From Pseudomonas viridiflava (GTDB taxonomy: Bacteria > Pseudomonadota > Gammaproteobacteria > Pseudomonadales > Pseudomonadaceae): 64,000 bases of DNA. Both the position numbers and the translations under genes were made by a program. Positions 41,380 to 50,612 of the stretch are shown piece after piece. The DNA is taken from the NCBI RefSeq assembly GCF_900601905.1, contig NZ_UWFA01000259.1, positions 62,001-126,000 on the forward strand. The letters are read 5' to 3'. Under the pieces are notes generated by a model. That model searched no databases, was not told where the DNA came from, and was given only the letters and a program-made list of their open reading frames with translations. Position 1 is the stretch's first letter. Each line of letters starts with the position of its first letter.

Positions 41380-41961
41380 ATGCTGCGTCGCATTTTGTTT
41401 GGTTTGCTGGCTGTTGGTAGCCTGACGCTGGTCGGCTGTGCCCACAGCCCGCAACAACTGAGTCCGCAACCCAAGTTGAACGCCCAGCTCGCTGCTGTCG
41501 GGCGTGGGCAGCCGGTAGTGGTGCGCGTCGTCGACGGCCGCCCAGGCCCGACGCTGGGCACGCGTGGCGGCATGTACCCGGAGACCAGCGCAGTGAGCGT
41601 TGCCAGCGCCGATGTATTGCCTAAATTGCAGGCCCAGGCCGAAGCCGCTGTGCGTCTGCTGGGCTTCACGCCGTCGTCCAGTGGCAGCGGCCCGACCCTG
41701 ACCGTGACCCTGGCAGATCTGAAATACCAGTCGCCCAAAGAAGGGCTGTATGTAACTGAAGCCACGATCAGCTCGACGTTCCGCGCTGACGTGCAGAATA
41801 ACGGTCGCAGCTACTCGGGTCGTTACGCCGCCTCGTTGGACCAGCGTTTCGGCATGGCGCCCAATCAGGAAACCAATACCCGTCTGGTCAGTGACGTGCT
41901 GAGCGATGCGCTGACTCGTCTGTTCCAGGATCAGACCATCGGTAACACGCTGGCTCAGTAA
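41380..41961 (+). CDS. YajG-family lipoprotein
   Basis: 193 aa. Signal peptide with lipobox LTLVGC (Cys17 from ATG 41380) and the YajG-type core VVVRVVDGRPGPTLGTRGG. Expected in the outer membrane facing the periplasm; function unknown. GGAG is eight bases before ATG 41380; ATG 41374 is possible. A strong terminator follows at once. Confidence 0.88.
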   Translation: MLRRILFGLLAVGSLTLVGCAHSPQQLSPQPKLNAQLAAVGRGQPVVVRVVDGRPGPTLGTRGGMYPETSAVSVASADVLPKLQAQAEAAVRLLGFTPSSSGSGPTLTVTLADLKYQSPKEGLYVTEATISSTFRADVQNNGRSYSGRYAASLDQRFGMAPNQETNTRLVSDVLSDALTRLFQDQTIGNTLAQ

Positions 41962-41973
41962 TTCAGCGGTTGT

Positions 41974-42013
41974 AAAAAAAGCCCGGCTCTCTTGCGAGAG
42001 ACCGGGCTTTTTT
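41974..42013 (+). terminator. Intrinsic terminator after the YajG-like gene
   Basis: GCCCGG(T/C)CTCTC arm at 41981-41991 pairs with GAGAG(A)CCGGGC to 42007, flanked by A7 and T6 runs. One bulged base in the stem. Confidence 0.92.
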
Positions 42014-42015
42014 GT

Positions 42016-42100
42016 TGGCGCGAGGCTTGCCCGCGAATAAGGCTGCGTGCGGTTTACTTTAGAAGTGCGGTGCTCTTATCGCGGGCAAGCACCGCTCCCA
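42016..42100. repeat. REPIN, diverged arms
   Basis: GGCGCGAGGCTTGCCCGCGA on the left and TCGCGGGCAAGCACCGCTCC on the right; the arms no longer match fully (AGGCTTG against CAAGCAC). Between convergent genes. Confidence 0.8.
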
Positions 42101-42109
42101 ATGAATCAA

Positions 42110-42316
42110 TCAAGCCGCCTGCTGATAAAACTCCAGAAAACTGAACCCGGTATGCAGGTCCAGGTCGGGCAGGTCGTGGTGCTGATGACCGCCAAGGGCG
42201 CAATAGACCAGCCAGTGGCGGTCCTGCACGTTGAACGCCAGGCCATTGATCAAGTCTTCCTGCTCGTCGCTGGGAGCGATCAGATAGAGGCGGTCCTGAT
42301 TGTTTGCATGCAGCAT
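42110..42316 (-). CDS. Conserved Pseudomonas hypothetical, 68 aa
   Basis: MLHANNQDRLYLIAPSDEQE at the start, acidic and His-rich, with HQHHDLPDLDLH. ATG 42316 has GGAG seven bases upstream. The upstream in-frame extension crosses a terminator and is rejected. No known domain. Confidence 0.75.
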   Translation of the reverse strand: MLHANNQDRLYLIAPSDEQEDLINGLAFNVQDRHWLVYCALGGHQHHDLPDLDLHTGFSFLEFYQQAA

Positions 42317-42411
42317 GACAAGCTCCAAGAAGGGTCGAGGTGGTGCCTCGAAGGAGCCATACAGTGCCCGGTTCAGGTTACGTTTGAATGACTGCACGAA
42401 AAATTGTCGGA

Positions 42412-42446
42412 CAAAAAAAAGGCGCTCATCAACGAGCGCCTTTTTG
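42412..42446 (-). terminator. Intrinsic terminator after the acyltransferase gene
   Basis: GGCGCTC (42421-42427), loop ATCAAC, GAGCGCC (42434-42440), flanked by eight A and five T residues. On the minus strand it follows the gene at 42463 and has the stronger T-run. Confidence 0.9.
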
Positions 42447-42462
42447 TGCGTCGACAAAGCGA

Positions 42463-43626
42463 TCAGAGCGCGATGCCAGCCTTGACGCGGTACTGATTGC
42501 GCACCGGCATCGCGTACTGCAGAACCAGATACGGGCGATGTTCTACCGGGCACTCGTCCAGGCGGCGCTGCCATTCTTCCTGGGCTTTGGCCAGCTCCGG
42601 CGCCGGGAACACATCCCTGGCCAGCGGCACCTCAAGGGTCGGTTCTGCGTCTGCCCATTGCGCATAAGCCAGGTAATGCACCGGGAACAGTCGATAGCCA
42701 CCGAGAATCTGCCGATCCATTTCAATGGCCAGCGCTTTGGTGTCTTCGAACAGTTCAGTGATCGGCGGAGCAAAGTTGACGTGCACGCGGCCTTTATAAC
42801 CGGTGATGCCCAGCGCAATGCTCACGTCATCTTCGCCTGGCGCCTTGGCGTAGCTGCCGGTGGTGGCGCGGATGTAAAGCTCGCGGGCCTTGGCATGATC
42901 GCAAGGGTCATACTCGTAGCTGATCGACACAGGCGTCAGGTTCAGCGAGCGGATCACCTCGGCGAACGGCTCCTCCTTGCGACTCATGTGGAACATTTTC
43001 AGGATCGCCGATTCGGTCCGGTCGTCACCGTCCTTGGCGCGGCCTTCGGCCTGGGCGATCCAGATCGACTGGCAATCGTTGCGAATCGAATGGTTGATGT
43101 ATGCCGACAACAGCTGATAAGCCGCCATCTTTTCCCGACGCCCGATGATCGAACGGTGCACGATGAAGCTTTTGTTCAGCCGCATCAGGTCGCTGACGAA
43201 AGGCTTTTGCAGCAGGTTGTCGCCAATCGCGATGCGCGGCGTCGGCAAACCGGCGTGGTAGACGGCGTAATTGACGAACGCCGGGTCCATCACGATATCC
43301 CGATGGTTGGCCAGAAACAGATAGGCACTGCCGGATTTGAACTGCTCGACACCGGTATAGGTCACACCGTCGGTGGCGCGCTCGATGGTATGGTCGACGT
43401 AGTATTCGACCTTGTCCTGCAGGGTGGCAACCGAGTTGATGCCGATGAACTGGCGGCGCAGCTTGCGCGCGATGACTGGCTGCAAGGCCCAGCCCAGAGC
43501 GCCAGCCAGGCGCGGGAAGCGGAAGCGGGTCAGGATCGAGAGAAACTCTTTGTCGCTGAGCAGGCGTGCAAGCACCGCTGAGACTTCAGCGTCGTTGTAA
43601 GGTCGGATGGCATCAAATTCGCCCAT
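42463..43626 (-). CDS. PlsC-domain acyltransferase
   Basis: 387-aa protein with a 1-acyl-glycerol-3-phosphate acyltransferase-type domain. The catalytic SNHRDI-type motif reads LANHRDIVMDPAFVN, and the second block QSIWIAQAEGRAKDGDD carries the EGR signature. The C-terminal third is specific to this longer subfamily. Probably acts on membrane phospholipid precursors; the substrate is unknown. ATG 43626 is better spaced from AAGAGAG than ATG 43629. Confidence 0.88.
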   Translation of the reverse strand: MGEFDAIRPYNDAEVSAVLARLLSDKEFLSILTRFRFPRLAGALGWALQPVIARKLRRQFIGINSVATLQDKVEYYVDHTIERATDGVTYTGVEQFKSGSAYLFLANHRDIVMDPAFVNYAVYHAGLPTPRIAIGDNLLQKPFVSDLMRLNKSFIVHRSIIGRREKMAAYQLLSAYINHSIRNDCQSIWIAQAEGRAKDGDDRTESAILKMFHMSRKEEPFAEVIRSLNLTPVSISYEYDPCDHAKARELYIRATTGSYAKAPGEDDVSIALGITGYKGRVHVNFAPPITELFEDTKALAIEMDRQILGGYRLFPVHYLAYAQWADAEPTLEVPLARDVFPAPELAKAQEEWQRRLDECPVEHRPYLVLQYAMPVRNQYRVKAGIAL

Positions 43627-43735
43627 CATGCTCTCTTGTAGGGGGTGAAAAATAGTTGGGGAGGGTCTGAAAAATGCGTCCAGACTCCATCTGCAAAGAG
43701 CGCGATTATACGCACAACTGACCCGGGAGACCGCG

Positions 43736-43918
43736 ATGCAGGAAATTCAGGATTACGATTGCCCTTATTGCGGCGAACCGGTGGAGGCGGTGCTTGACCT
43801 GTCCGGTGGCGACCAGCAATACATCGAGGATTGCCCGGTCTGCTGCCGCCCCATTGTGTTTGACCTGCAAACCGATGGCGAAGACTGGAACCTGGCCGTG
43901 CGCAGTGAGAATGAATGA
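43736..43918 (+). CDS. CPXCG-motif cysteine-rich protein
   Basis: 60 aa with two zinc-ribbon cysteine pairs, CPYCG and CPVCC, matching the small CPXCG family of unknown function. ATG 43736 follows GGGAGA. Overlaps the DUF2007 gene, so the two are co-translated. Confidence 0.88.
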   Translation: MQEIQDYDCPYCGEPVEAVLDLSGGDQQYIEDCPVCCRPIVFDLQTDGEDWNLAVRSENE

Positions 43919-44190
43919 TGCAGAAAGTCTACGAGCCGGAAAACCTCATGGAGGCCGAGTTGCTGCAGGGCATGCTTGCCAGCGAAGGCCTTGAAGCGCA
44001 TGTGACCGGTCGGCATCTATTGGGCGGGCTGGGTGAGCTGCCTGCCCTGGGCCTGCTGGGGCTCAGCGTGGATAACGACGACGTGGAGCGGGCGCGTGAG
44101 CTGATCACTGCGTACAATGCGGCGCTGCCCTTCTTCAGTGAAGAGCCCGGTAATGAACCGGACAATTTTCCCGACGTGCTGGTGTGTTGA
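43918..44190 (+). CDS. DUF2007 putative signal-transducing protein
   Basis: About 90 aa. QKVYEPENLMEAELLQGMLA is the DUF2007 start and LGLSVDNDDVERARELITAY the middle. Small cytoplasmic alpha-beta protein of unknown role, resembling regulatory PII-like folds. A tandem ATGATG (43915/43918) overlaps the CPXCG stop; the second is preferred. Confidence 0.88.
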   Translation: MQKVYEPENLMEAELLQGMLASEGLEAHVTGRHLLGGLGELPALGLLGLSVDNDDVERARELITAYNAALPFFSEEPGNEPDNFPDVLVC

Positions 44191-44217
44191 TCGTCGCTTC
44201 AAAGGTTGTATTGCCCC

Positions 44218-44847
44218 ATGTGTGGACGTTATGCGCTGTTTCGTTGGACGCCCGCTTTTGCGGCCTTGCCTGGTTTTCCGGCAGATCAGCAGGCGCAATG
44301 GAACATCTCGCCTGCTGATTCAGTGTTGATGCTGCGCGCCAGTGCAGCGGCCGATGGCGAGCTTGAGCTGGCCAGGGCGCGTTGGGGGCTGACCCCGCCG
44401 TGGCTGACAGACCTGTCCCGAACACCGGCCCATGCCCGGGCCGAAACCCTCGCCGAACAACCGATGTTTCGTGAAGCGTTTCGTTTACGTCGCTGCTTAC
44501 TACCCGCCAATGGCTTTTACGAATGGCGTGGCACCACCCGCAAGCATCCGTTCTGGTTGACGCCGGGGGAGGGCTCGGCGCTGTTTTTCGCAGCAATCTG
44601 GGAAGCCTATCCGGTGCAGGGCCATACCTGGCTGAGCGTTGCGGTGGTGACACAATCCGCCTCCAGCCAGCGGCGGCCGCTGATCCTCGATGCCCAGGGG
44701 CAAAAAGACTGGCTGAACGCCGAGACTCCGCTACCGACCCTGCAAGCCCTGCTCGCCAGCCCGCAAACCGCCTTGCGCGAACGGCCACTGGCCAACCTGA
44801 TCAACGACCCGAAGCTCAACGCACCGGAGTGTCTGACGCCGTTGTAG
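44218..44847 (+). CDS. YedK/HMCES-like SRAP protein with altered active site
   Basis: 209 aa of the SOS-response-associated peptidase family, which crosslink to abasic sites in single-stranded DNA through Cys2. Cys2 (MCGRYALFRW) and the Glu of NGFYEWR (E102) are kept. The Asn normally in the NARxET motif is His here (AHARAET, H72). The segment carrying the catalytic His (IHDRRP in E. coli YedK) is shortened to SSQRRP, so that His is gone. It may therefore bind but not reverse crosslinks, or be inactive. ATG 44218 puts Cys at position 2, as required. Confidence 0.88.
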   Translation: MCGRYALFRWTPAFAALPGFPADQQAQWNISPADSVLMLRASAAADGELELARARWGLTPPWLTDLSRTPAHARAETLAEQPMFREAFRLRRCLLPANGFYEWRGTTRKHPFWLTPGEGSALFFAAIWEAYPVQGHTWLSVAVVTQSASSQRRPLILDAQGQKDWLNAETPLPTLQALLASPQTALRERPLANLINDPKLNAPECLTPL

Positions 44848-45304
44848 GAATTGCCAGTAGAGCGCCGTTGGAGCGAGGTTTGCCCGCGAAGAACGATGAC
44901 TCGGTTCAATAGTTAACCCGAGGTGTCCTTATCGCGGGCAAGCCTCGCTACCACAGACGTCTGTGCGCTAAACCCTGAACTGGTTAATCAAGCGTTGTTG
45001 CTGCTCGGCCATGTGGGAAATTACCGGTAGAGCGCCGTTGGAGCGAGGCTTGCCCGCCAAGAACGATGACTCGGTTCAATCGATAAACCGAGGTGTCCTT
45101 ATCGCGGGCAAGCCTCGCTCCCACAGACGTATGTGCGCTAAACCCTGAACTGGTTAATCAAGCGTTGCTGCTCGGCCATGTGGGAAATTACCGGTAGAGC
45201 ACCGTTGGAGCGAGGCTTGCCCGCGAAGAACGATGACTCGGTTCAATAGTTAAACCGAGGTGTCCTTATCGCGGGCAAGCCTCGCCCCCACAGAAGTCTA
45301 TGCG
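44844..45304. repeat. Tandem array: REPIN plus chemoreceptor 3' end, three units
   Basis: Three REPINs (44863-44954, 45033-45124, 45203-45292) of the GAGCGAGGCTTGCCCGC type, repeated with periods of 170 and 167 bases. Between them stand two extra copies of the last 13-15 codons and stop of the chemoreceptor gene (44966-45010 and 45136-45177 on the minus strand, encoding [12 protein letters not shown] and TAG). Each is followed by the linker GGGAAATTACCGGTAGAGC. The third unit runs into the real gene end at 45305. No other gene lies in this 457-base stretch. Confidence 0.85.
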
Positions 45305-47446
45305 CTAAACCCTGAACTGATTGATCAAGCGCCGCTGCTGCTCGGCCAGTTTGGTCAGTTCGGCGCTGGCCTGGCTGGACTCGGTGGCGCCGCCCGCGAC
45401 TTCGTTGGCGACCTGGCCGATGTTGGTCACGTTGCGGTTGATGTCCTCGGCGACCGCGCTCTGTTCTTCGGCGGCGCTGGCGATCTGGGTGTTCATGTCG
45501 TTGATCACCGAAACAGCCTTGGTGATTGTCTGCAGGGCCTGCGCCGCCTCGGCAGCATGCCCGACGCTTTCCTCGGTCTTGTTGCGACTGTCCTCCATGA
45601 CCTGCACCACCTGGCGAGTCCCGCTTTGCAACTGCTGGATCATGCTCTGAATTTCCTGTGTCGCTTGCTGCGTCTTTTGCGCCAGGTTGCGCACTTCATC
45701 GGCGACTACGGCAAAGCCTCGGCCCTGTTCGCCGGCCCGTGCCGCTTCGATGGCGGCGTTCAAGGCCAGCAGATTGGTTTGCTCGGCGATCCCGCGGATG
45801 GTGGTGAGGATTGCATTGATGTTCTCGCTGTCAGCGGCAAGGCTCTGCACCACACCCACGGCGCGGCCGATTTCCGACGCCAGTGCACTGATCGAATCGG
45901 ACGTATTCTGCACAATCTGCATGCCTTGATTGGCGGCCCCGTCGGCGTGATGGGCAGCTTGTGCCGCCTGGGTGGCGTTGCGTGCGACGTCCTGGGCTGT
46001 GGCGGTCATCTGGTGCACGGCGGTGGCGACCAGTTCGATTTCCGACATTTGCCGGTGCACGCCCTGATTAGTGCGGATCGCGATATCAGCGGTGTGTTCT
46101 GAAGAGTCGCTGACCTTCTGCACTGACGACACTACCTGGCTGATCATGGCCTGCAGCTTGCTCAGGAAGGTATTGAAGCGAGTCGCAATCTGACCCACTT
46201 CGTCGGCGCGATCGCTGCTCAGGCGTTTGGTCAGATCGCCTTCGCCCTGAGCAATATCGTCGAGCATCAGCACCATCTGCTTGAGTGGTTTTGCAATGCC
46301 TCGTGCCACCAGCCAGATCACCAGCAAGCCCAGTGCGGCTATGATCAGCCCAACCACGGTCATGCCGATGATGTCGGTGTGGCGCTGGGCCGCCAGATCG
46401 CTTTGCAGCTGATTGAGGTCGGCCATCACTGCGCTCAGCGGCAGCTGGATCATCAAGGTCCAGCGCGCATCGGTCGCGCCGATCCCGAACGGCATGTACA
46501 CCTCGATGTGCCCATGGTCCTCGTCGACGTCGTAGCGCACTTCACCCAGGCTGATCTTGCTCAGGTTGGCGACTTCGTTGGCATCCAGGATGGTGCTGGC
46601 TTTTTCGCCCAGCTTGGTCGGGTCTTTGGTGTAGGCCACCAACCCGCCATTGCTGGCGATCAGGGCCATTTCTCCTGCGCCGTCATACAGCTTTTTGTCA
46701 GCGGCGATCAGCATGTCCTGAATGAAGTTGACCGAAAGGTCGGCGCCGACAATGCCTTGAAACGTACCGTTGACCATGATCGGCGTGATGAACGAAGAGA
46801 GCATCACCATTTTGCCGCCGAGCGGGTAGGGGGCCGGGTCGATGACGCAAGGCTTTTTGGTCTCCTTTGAGCAGAAGTAATACTCGCTGGAGCGCACACC
46901 GGTGGAAAGCAGGGTCTGGTCTTCCAGGCTGGCGAGCTTTTCCAGGGTCAGGATGCCGTCGCTATTGCGATACCACCAGGGCATGAAGCGCCCGGTTTTG
47001 GGGTCGACGCCTTTGCCGGTCACGCCGTTGTAGGCTGCGTCGTTGCGATCCAGGGCATTGGGCTCCCAGCCGATGTAGGCGCCGAGGACTTTTGGATTCT
47101 GTTCAAGGGTGTTGCGCAGCAAGTTGAGCATCTGCTCGCGGCTGATGGTCAGCTGTGCCTGGCCCTGAGCATCGTTGCTGCCGAGCAGGGCGTTGGTGGT
47201 TGCCAGGCCTGCGCCGATCAACAGTGGAGTTTCCAGCTCACGCTTGATTTCACTGGCCTGGGTCTGGGCTAACGCACTCAGGCGCTGTTGCATGGATTGT
47301 TCAAACTGCGCCTGGGTGCGTTCATCCACCAGGCTTTGGGTCCGCTCGCTGGCAAGCAGCGAGTACAGCGCCAGGGCGGCGACCACCGAAAGCACGATTG
47401 CTCCCGCCAAAGCAGCGATGGAAAACTGGATCGACTTAAACTTCAT
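45305..47446 (-). CDS. Methyl-accepting chemotaxis protein with dCache sensor
   Basis: 713 aa. First membrane span about 10-32, a periplasmic double-Cache ligand domain about 35-345 ([16 protein letters not shown] and the PWWYRNSDG block), second span about 350-372, HAMP about 373-426, then a cytoplasmic signalling hairpin with the invariant tip [20 protein letters not shown]. The W-W-Y-R residues recall amine/amino-acid-binding dCache domains, but the ligand cannot be assigned. Its 3' end is duplicated downstream. Confidence 0.96.
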   Translation of the reverse strand: MKFKSIQFSIAALAGAIVLSVVAALALYSLLASERTQSLVDERTQAQFEQSMQQRLSALAQTQASEIKRELETPLLIGAGLATTNALLGSNDAQGQAQLTISREQMLNLLRNTLEQNPKVLGAYIGWEPNALDRNDAAYNGVTGKGVDPKTGRFMPWWYRNSDGILTLEKLASLEDQTLLSTGVRSSEYYFCSKETKKPCVIDPAPYPLGGKMVMLSSFITPIMVNGTFQGIVGADLSVNFIQDMLIAADKKLYDGAGEMALIASNGGLVAYTKDPTKLGEKASTILDANEVANLSKISLGEVRYDVDEDHGHIEVYMPFGIGATDARWTLMIQLPLSAVMADLNQLQSDLAAQRHTDIIGMTVVGLIIAALGLLVIWLVARGIAKPLKQMVLMLDDIAQGEGDLTKRLSSDRADEVGQIATRFNTFLSKLQAMISQVVSSVQKVSDSSEHTADIAIRTNQGVHRQMSEIELVATAVHQMTATAQDVARNATQAAQAAHHADGAANQGMQIVQNTSDSISALASEIGRAVGVVQSLAADSENINAILTTIRGIAEQTNLLALNAAIEAARAGEQGRGFAVVADEVRNLAQKTQQATQEIQSMIQQLQSGTRQVVQVMEDSRNKTEESVGHAAEAAQALQTITKAVSVINDMNTQIASAAEEQSAVAEDINRNVTNIGQVANEVAGGATESSQASAELTKLAEQQRRLINQFRV

Positions 47447-47678
47447 AGGAGCTCCGAAGATGGGTGGTGCGGCTATGAGAGGCTATCGGCCGAGAGTTTC
47501 TGAACTGTGAACCCATCCATCCGATAGGTCGCTAAAGCGCTCAATACGTCGTCATCGGATATGTGTCTGGATTGGAACCATTCTCTAACCAGGCTGACAA
47601 ACGGAGCTATTGGCCAGTCACTGGCGCATAACGCTTTCACCCCCTAGGATGATCGCCACGTTTAAAGGGAGATCCACC

Positions 47679-48497
47679 ATGCGTCAGAGTTTTGCTTTCT
47701 GTGCTTTGAGTGCTGCATTGCTGCTCAGCGGCTGCCAGACCGTCAACACCACCAGCGGCGACTCGGTTGGCGTCGAGCGCAAGCAATACATGTTCAGCAT
47801 GCTCTCGACCGAAGAGGTCAATCAGATGTATGCCACGTCCTATAAAGAGACGGTGGGCGAGGCGTCCAGCAAGGGCGTGCTGGATACCACCAGCGCCGAT
47901 GCCAAGCGGGTTCATTCGATTGCCGATCGCCTGATCGGGCAGGCACCGAAGTTGCGCCCTGATTCGGCGCAATGGCAGTGGGAAGTGAACCTGATCAAAA
48001 GCGATGAGCTGAACGCCAATTGCGGGCCGGGCGGCAAGATCATTTTCTACACTGGCCTGATCGAAAAGCTGAAGCTGACGGATGACGAAATCGCCGCGGT
48101 CATGGGCCATGAAATTGCCCACGCCCTGCGCGAGCACGGTCGTGAGGCGATGTCCAAGGCTTATGGCGTTGCCATGGCCAAACAAGGCGCCGGGGCGATC
48201 CTGGGCCTGGGCCAGGACAGCCTGGCGCTGGCCGACACCGTGGTCAATTACAGCCTGACCTTGCCCAACAGCCGCGGTAACGAGAACGAAGCCGATCTGC
48301 TGGGTCTGGAATTGGCAGCACGTGCGGGCTACAACCCGAATGCCGCCATTACTCTGTGGCAGAAAATGACCGAGAATTCCGGCGGCTCGCAGCCGGAATT
48401 CATGAGTACTCACCCGGCTTCGCAAAACCGTATTGCTGCGCTGCAGGCAGCGATTCCCAAGGTGATGCCGTTGTATCAGGCCGCTAAAAAGTCCTGA
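47679..48497 (+). CDS. M48 family metallopeptidase lipoprotein
   Basis: 272 aa. Signal peptide with lipobox LLLSGC (Cys18), then a Ste24/LoiP-type zinc protease domain with HEIAH at the metal site (VMGHEIAHALREHG) and the downstream glutamate in ENEADLLGLELA. Expected in the periplasm on the outer membrane, in protein quality control. AAAGGGAG precedes ATG 47679; the longer open frame from 47610 is rejected. Confidence 0.93.
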   Translation: MRQSFAFCALSAALLLSGCQTVNTTSGDSVGVERKQYMFSMLSTEEVNQMYATSYKETVGEASSKGVLDTTSADAKRVHSIADRLIGQAPKLRPDSAQWQWEVNLIKSDELNANCGPGGKIIFYTGLIEKLKLTDDEIAAVMGHEIAHALREHGREAMSKAYGVAMAKQGAGAILGLGQDSLALADTVVNYSLTLPNSRGNENEADLLGLELAARAGYNPNAAITLWQKMTENSGGSQPEFMSTHPASQNRIAALQAAIPKVMPLYQAAKKS

Positions 48498-48513
48498 TAA
48501 AACACAGTGGCCT

Positions 48514-48600
48514 GTAGGAGCTCACGAGCAACGCGAGGCAGCGATGGCGTCCTGTCTGATACACCGCCATCGCGGCCTCGCGTTGCTCGTGCGCTCCTAC
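48514..48600. repeat. Inverted repeat of unusual core (GAGCAACGCGAGGC)
   Basis: GTAGGAG plus CTCACGAGCAACGCGAGGC on the left pairs with GCCTCGCGTTGCTCGTGCG plus CTCCTAC on the right. REPIN-like in size (87 bases) and in the GTAGGAG/CTCCTAC ends, but the core differs from the other REP families in the window. Between the convergent M48 and GDT1 genes. Confidence 0.8.
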
Positions 48601-48619
48601 AAAAACGCCACTGTCCCTG

Positions 48620-49204
48620 TCAAACCCAGCCACTCACCTGCATCGCCTTGTACACCGCCACCAGCGCCAGGACGAAAAAGGCACTCGCTGCCAGACGGCG
48701 GATCAGGGTCAGGGGCAGTTTTTCGGCGGCGAAATTGCCCGCCAATACCACCGGCACGTTCGCCAGCAGCATGCCCAGTGTGGTGCCTATAATCACCAGC
48801 CAGAGATACGAATACTGCGCCGCCAGCATCACCGTGGCGATTTGCGTCTTGTCGCCGATTTCCGCGATGAAGAAGGCAATCAGCGTGGTCATGAACGGGC
48901 CGAATTTGCGTGCTGTGCTGGCTTCGTCTTCATCCATCTTGTCCGGGACCAGCGTCCACAGCGCAGTGGCCGCGAAGCTTGCGGCAAGGATCCAGTGCAG
49001 GGTGGCGTCAGAGAAAAAGCTGCCAAACCAGGCCCCGACAGCACCTGCTGCGGCGTGGTTGGCCAGGGTTGCGGCGACGATGCCGGCAATGATCGGCCAG
49101 GGTTTGCGAAAGCGAGCCGCCAGAATGAGCGCAAGCAGTTGGGTCTTGTCACCGATTTCGGCAAGCGCGACTACAGCGGTGGGGACCAACAGGGATTCCA
49201 GCAT
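48620..49204 (-). CDS. TMEM165/GDT1 family manganese exporter
   Basis: 194-aa six-span membrane protein with two copies of the family motif E-x-G-D-K-T (LAEIGDKTQLLALILAARF and IAEIGDKTQIATVMLAAQY). Bacterial members export Mn2+; eukaryotic ones carry Ca2+/Mn2+. The manganese riboswitch directly upstream supports Mn export. ATG 49204 follows TTAGGA. Confidence 0.93.
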   Translation of the reverse strand: MLESLLVPTAVVALAEIGDKTQLLALILAARFRKPWPIIAGIVAATLANHAAAGAVGAWFGSFFSDATLHWILAASFAATALWTLVPDKMDEDEASTARKFGPFMTTLIAFFIAEIGDKTQIATVMLAAQYSYLWLVIIGTTLGMLLANVPVVLAGNFAAEKLPLTLIRRLAASAFFVLALVAVYKAMQVSGWV

Positions 49205-49410
49205 CAGGGTTTCCTAAGGGGCGGGTCGACACGGCTATGACACGTACGACCTCCCCGCCCCGGGTAAGGTGTTCGTGTCATAGGTCTTGTCAAACCACCG
49301 ATCCGTCTGAGCGGATTCGGGGTTGTACGCACCATGGTCTGAGGACCAAGTATGTTGATGCGTACCGGACGAGCATGGCGCTCGTGGGAGACTACTCCCC
49401 TAGGACGGAG
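49205..49410 (-). promoter_or_regulatory. yybP-ykoY manganese riboswitch
   Basis: Aptamer at 49410-49302 on the minus strand: P1 TCCGTC (49409-49404) with GACGGA (49307-49302), the conserved GGGGAGTAG (49400-49392) and the CATCAACATACT loop (49360-49349). Downstream, two interleaved helices compete: CTATGACACG (49283-49274) with CGTGTCATAG (49244-49235), or GGGGCGGG (49261-49254) with CCCGCCCC (49225-49218). The second abuts the exporter's ribosome site, so control is probably translational. Confidence 0.88.
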
Positions 49411-49452
49411 CGGATTCTGCCTTCGCGAGACGCTTTCGGCAAGCGCTTATTT

Positions 49453-50451
49453 TCAAGCGCGTTTGGCGCGGTAGATCCGGAAGCCGTTGCCCTGGGCCTT
49501 GATTGCGCAGACGCCAAAGTGCTCTTCGATGATCGGCTGGTACTTGAGGAATGCATTGGCCACAAGCCGCAGTTCGCCACCTGATTTAAGATGTTGGCGT
49601 GCTTTTCTCAGCAAATTCTCGGTTGCCTGGTAGTCGGTATGGATGCCGACATGGAACGGCGGATTGCTCAGGATGGTGCTCAACCCCATCGGCGCTGCGT
49701 CGATGCCGTCGCCGGTCAGGACTTCGGCCTCAAGGCCATTGGCAGCCAGAGTCAGGCGCGTGCTGGCGGTGGCGAAGGCATCCACGTCGAGCATGATCAC
49801 GTTGTTGTGCGGATAGCGGCGTTTGACCGCTGCGCCAAGTACCCCGGCACCGCAGCCAAAATCCAGCAGGTTGCCGCTGGGCAGTTTGTCGATGTTCTGC
49901 AACAGCAGTGCAGACCCGCGATCCAGACGGCCCTGACTGAATACCCCCGGCAGGCTGACAACCTTCAGCGGACCGTCTTCCATCTCGACTTCGTAGTGCT
50001 GCGCGAGGCTTTCCAGAGTGACGGCCTGGGGCGCGTCCTCGACGGTGACCTGCCACAGTTGGCAATGCCGGGCGCTATCGAGCTTGCGGGCGCGGCCGAA
50101 CGGGCTCAGTTGTTTGGCGGCAGCTTCGATACCACTGCGTTTTTCGCCGACCAGAAACAACTCACGACCCGTCAGCCGCGACGCCAGGGCATTGAGCAGG
50201 TAGGCATTGAGTTCGCGGGCCTTGGGCAGAAACACCACGGCGGCTTCGAAAGGTTGTTGTGGAACGTTCACGCCGAAATGGCTGCGGCCTTCGAAACGTG
50301 CATCCAGTGCCGACTGATCGCCTGCATGCCAGCACCAGCCGTGGGCTTGCGGCAAGCGACCGAGCAGATCGTCAGCGGGCAAACCAGCCAACAGCAACGA
50401 GCCCTGAAACAATTCGGCCTGACGGAGTAACACTTCACTGCGCGGGTCCAT
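49453..50451 (-). CDS. rsmC: 16S rRNA m2G1207 methyltransferase
   Basis: 332-aa SAM-dependent methyltransferase of the RsmC type. A degenerate N-terminal domain (1-165) is followed by the active one: [20 protein letters not shown] and the catalytic [17 protein letters not shown]. Modifies guanine 1207 of 16S rRNA within 30S subunits. No close operon partner. Confidence 0.95.
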   Translation of the reverse strand: MDPRSEVLLRQAELFQGSLLLAGLPADDLLGRLPQAHGWCWHAGDQSALDARFEGRSHFGVNVPQQPFEAAVVFLPKARELNAYLLNALASRLTGRELFLVGEKRSGIEAAAKQLSPFGRARKLDSARHCQLWQVTVEDAPQAVTLESLAQHYEVEMEDGPLKVVSLPGVFSQGRLDRGSALLLQNIDKLPSGNLLDFGCGAGVLGAAVKRRYPHNNVIMLDVDAFATASTRLTLAANGLEAEVLTGDGIDAAPMGLSTILSNPPFHVGIHTDYQATENLLRKARQHLKSGGELRLVANAFLKYQPIIEEHFGVCAIKAQGNGFRIYRAKRA

Positions 50452-50510
50452 TGCGGGCTCCTCGAAAAAGCGCGGAGTCTAACAGTTTGAAGTCAGCAAC
50501 GGCGCCGTAC

Positions 50511-50600
50511 TGTTGGAGCGAGGCTTGCCCGCGAACCAGGCGCCGCGATTCACCAGGCAGTCCGTGTAATCGTTCTTCGCGGGCAAGCCTCGCTCCAACA
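50511..50600. repeat. REPIN (GAGCGAGGCTTGCCCGC type)
   Basis: TGTTGGAGCGAGGCTTGCCC left arm and GGGCAAGCCTCGCTCCAACA right arm, perfect inverted copies. Between rsmC and the dehydrogenase gene. Confidence 0.9.
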
Positions 50601-50612
50601 GGGGTTCTGTGG

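Noticed and set aside
44844..45304. Regularly spaced repeats resembling a CRISPR array.
   Set aside because: Units are 167-170 bases with REP palindromes and a gene end, no short spacers, and no cas genes nearby.
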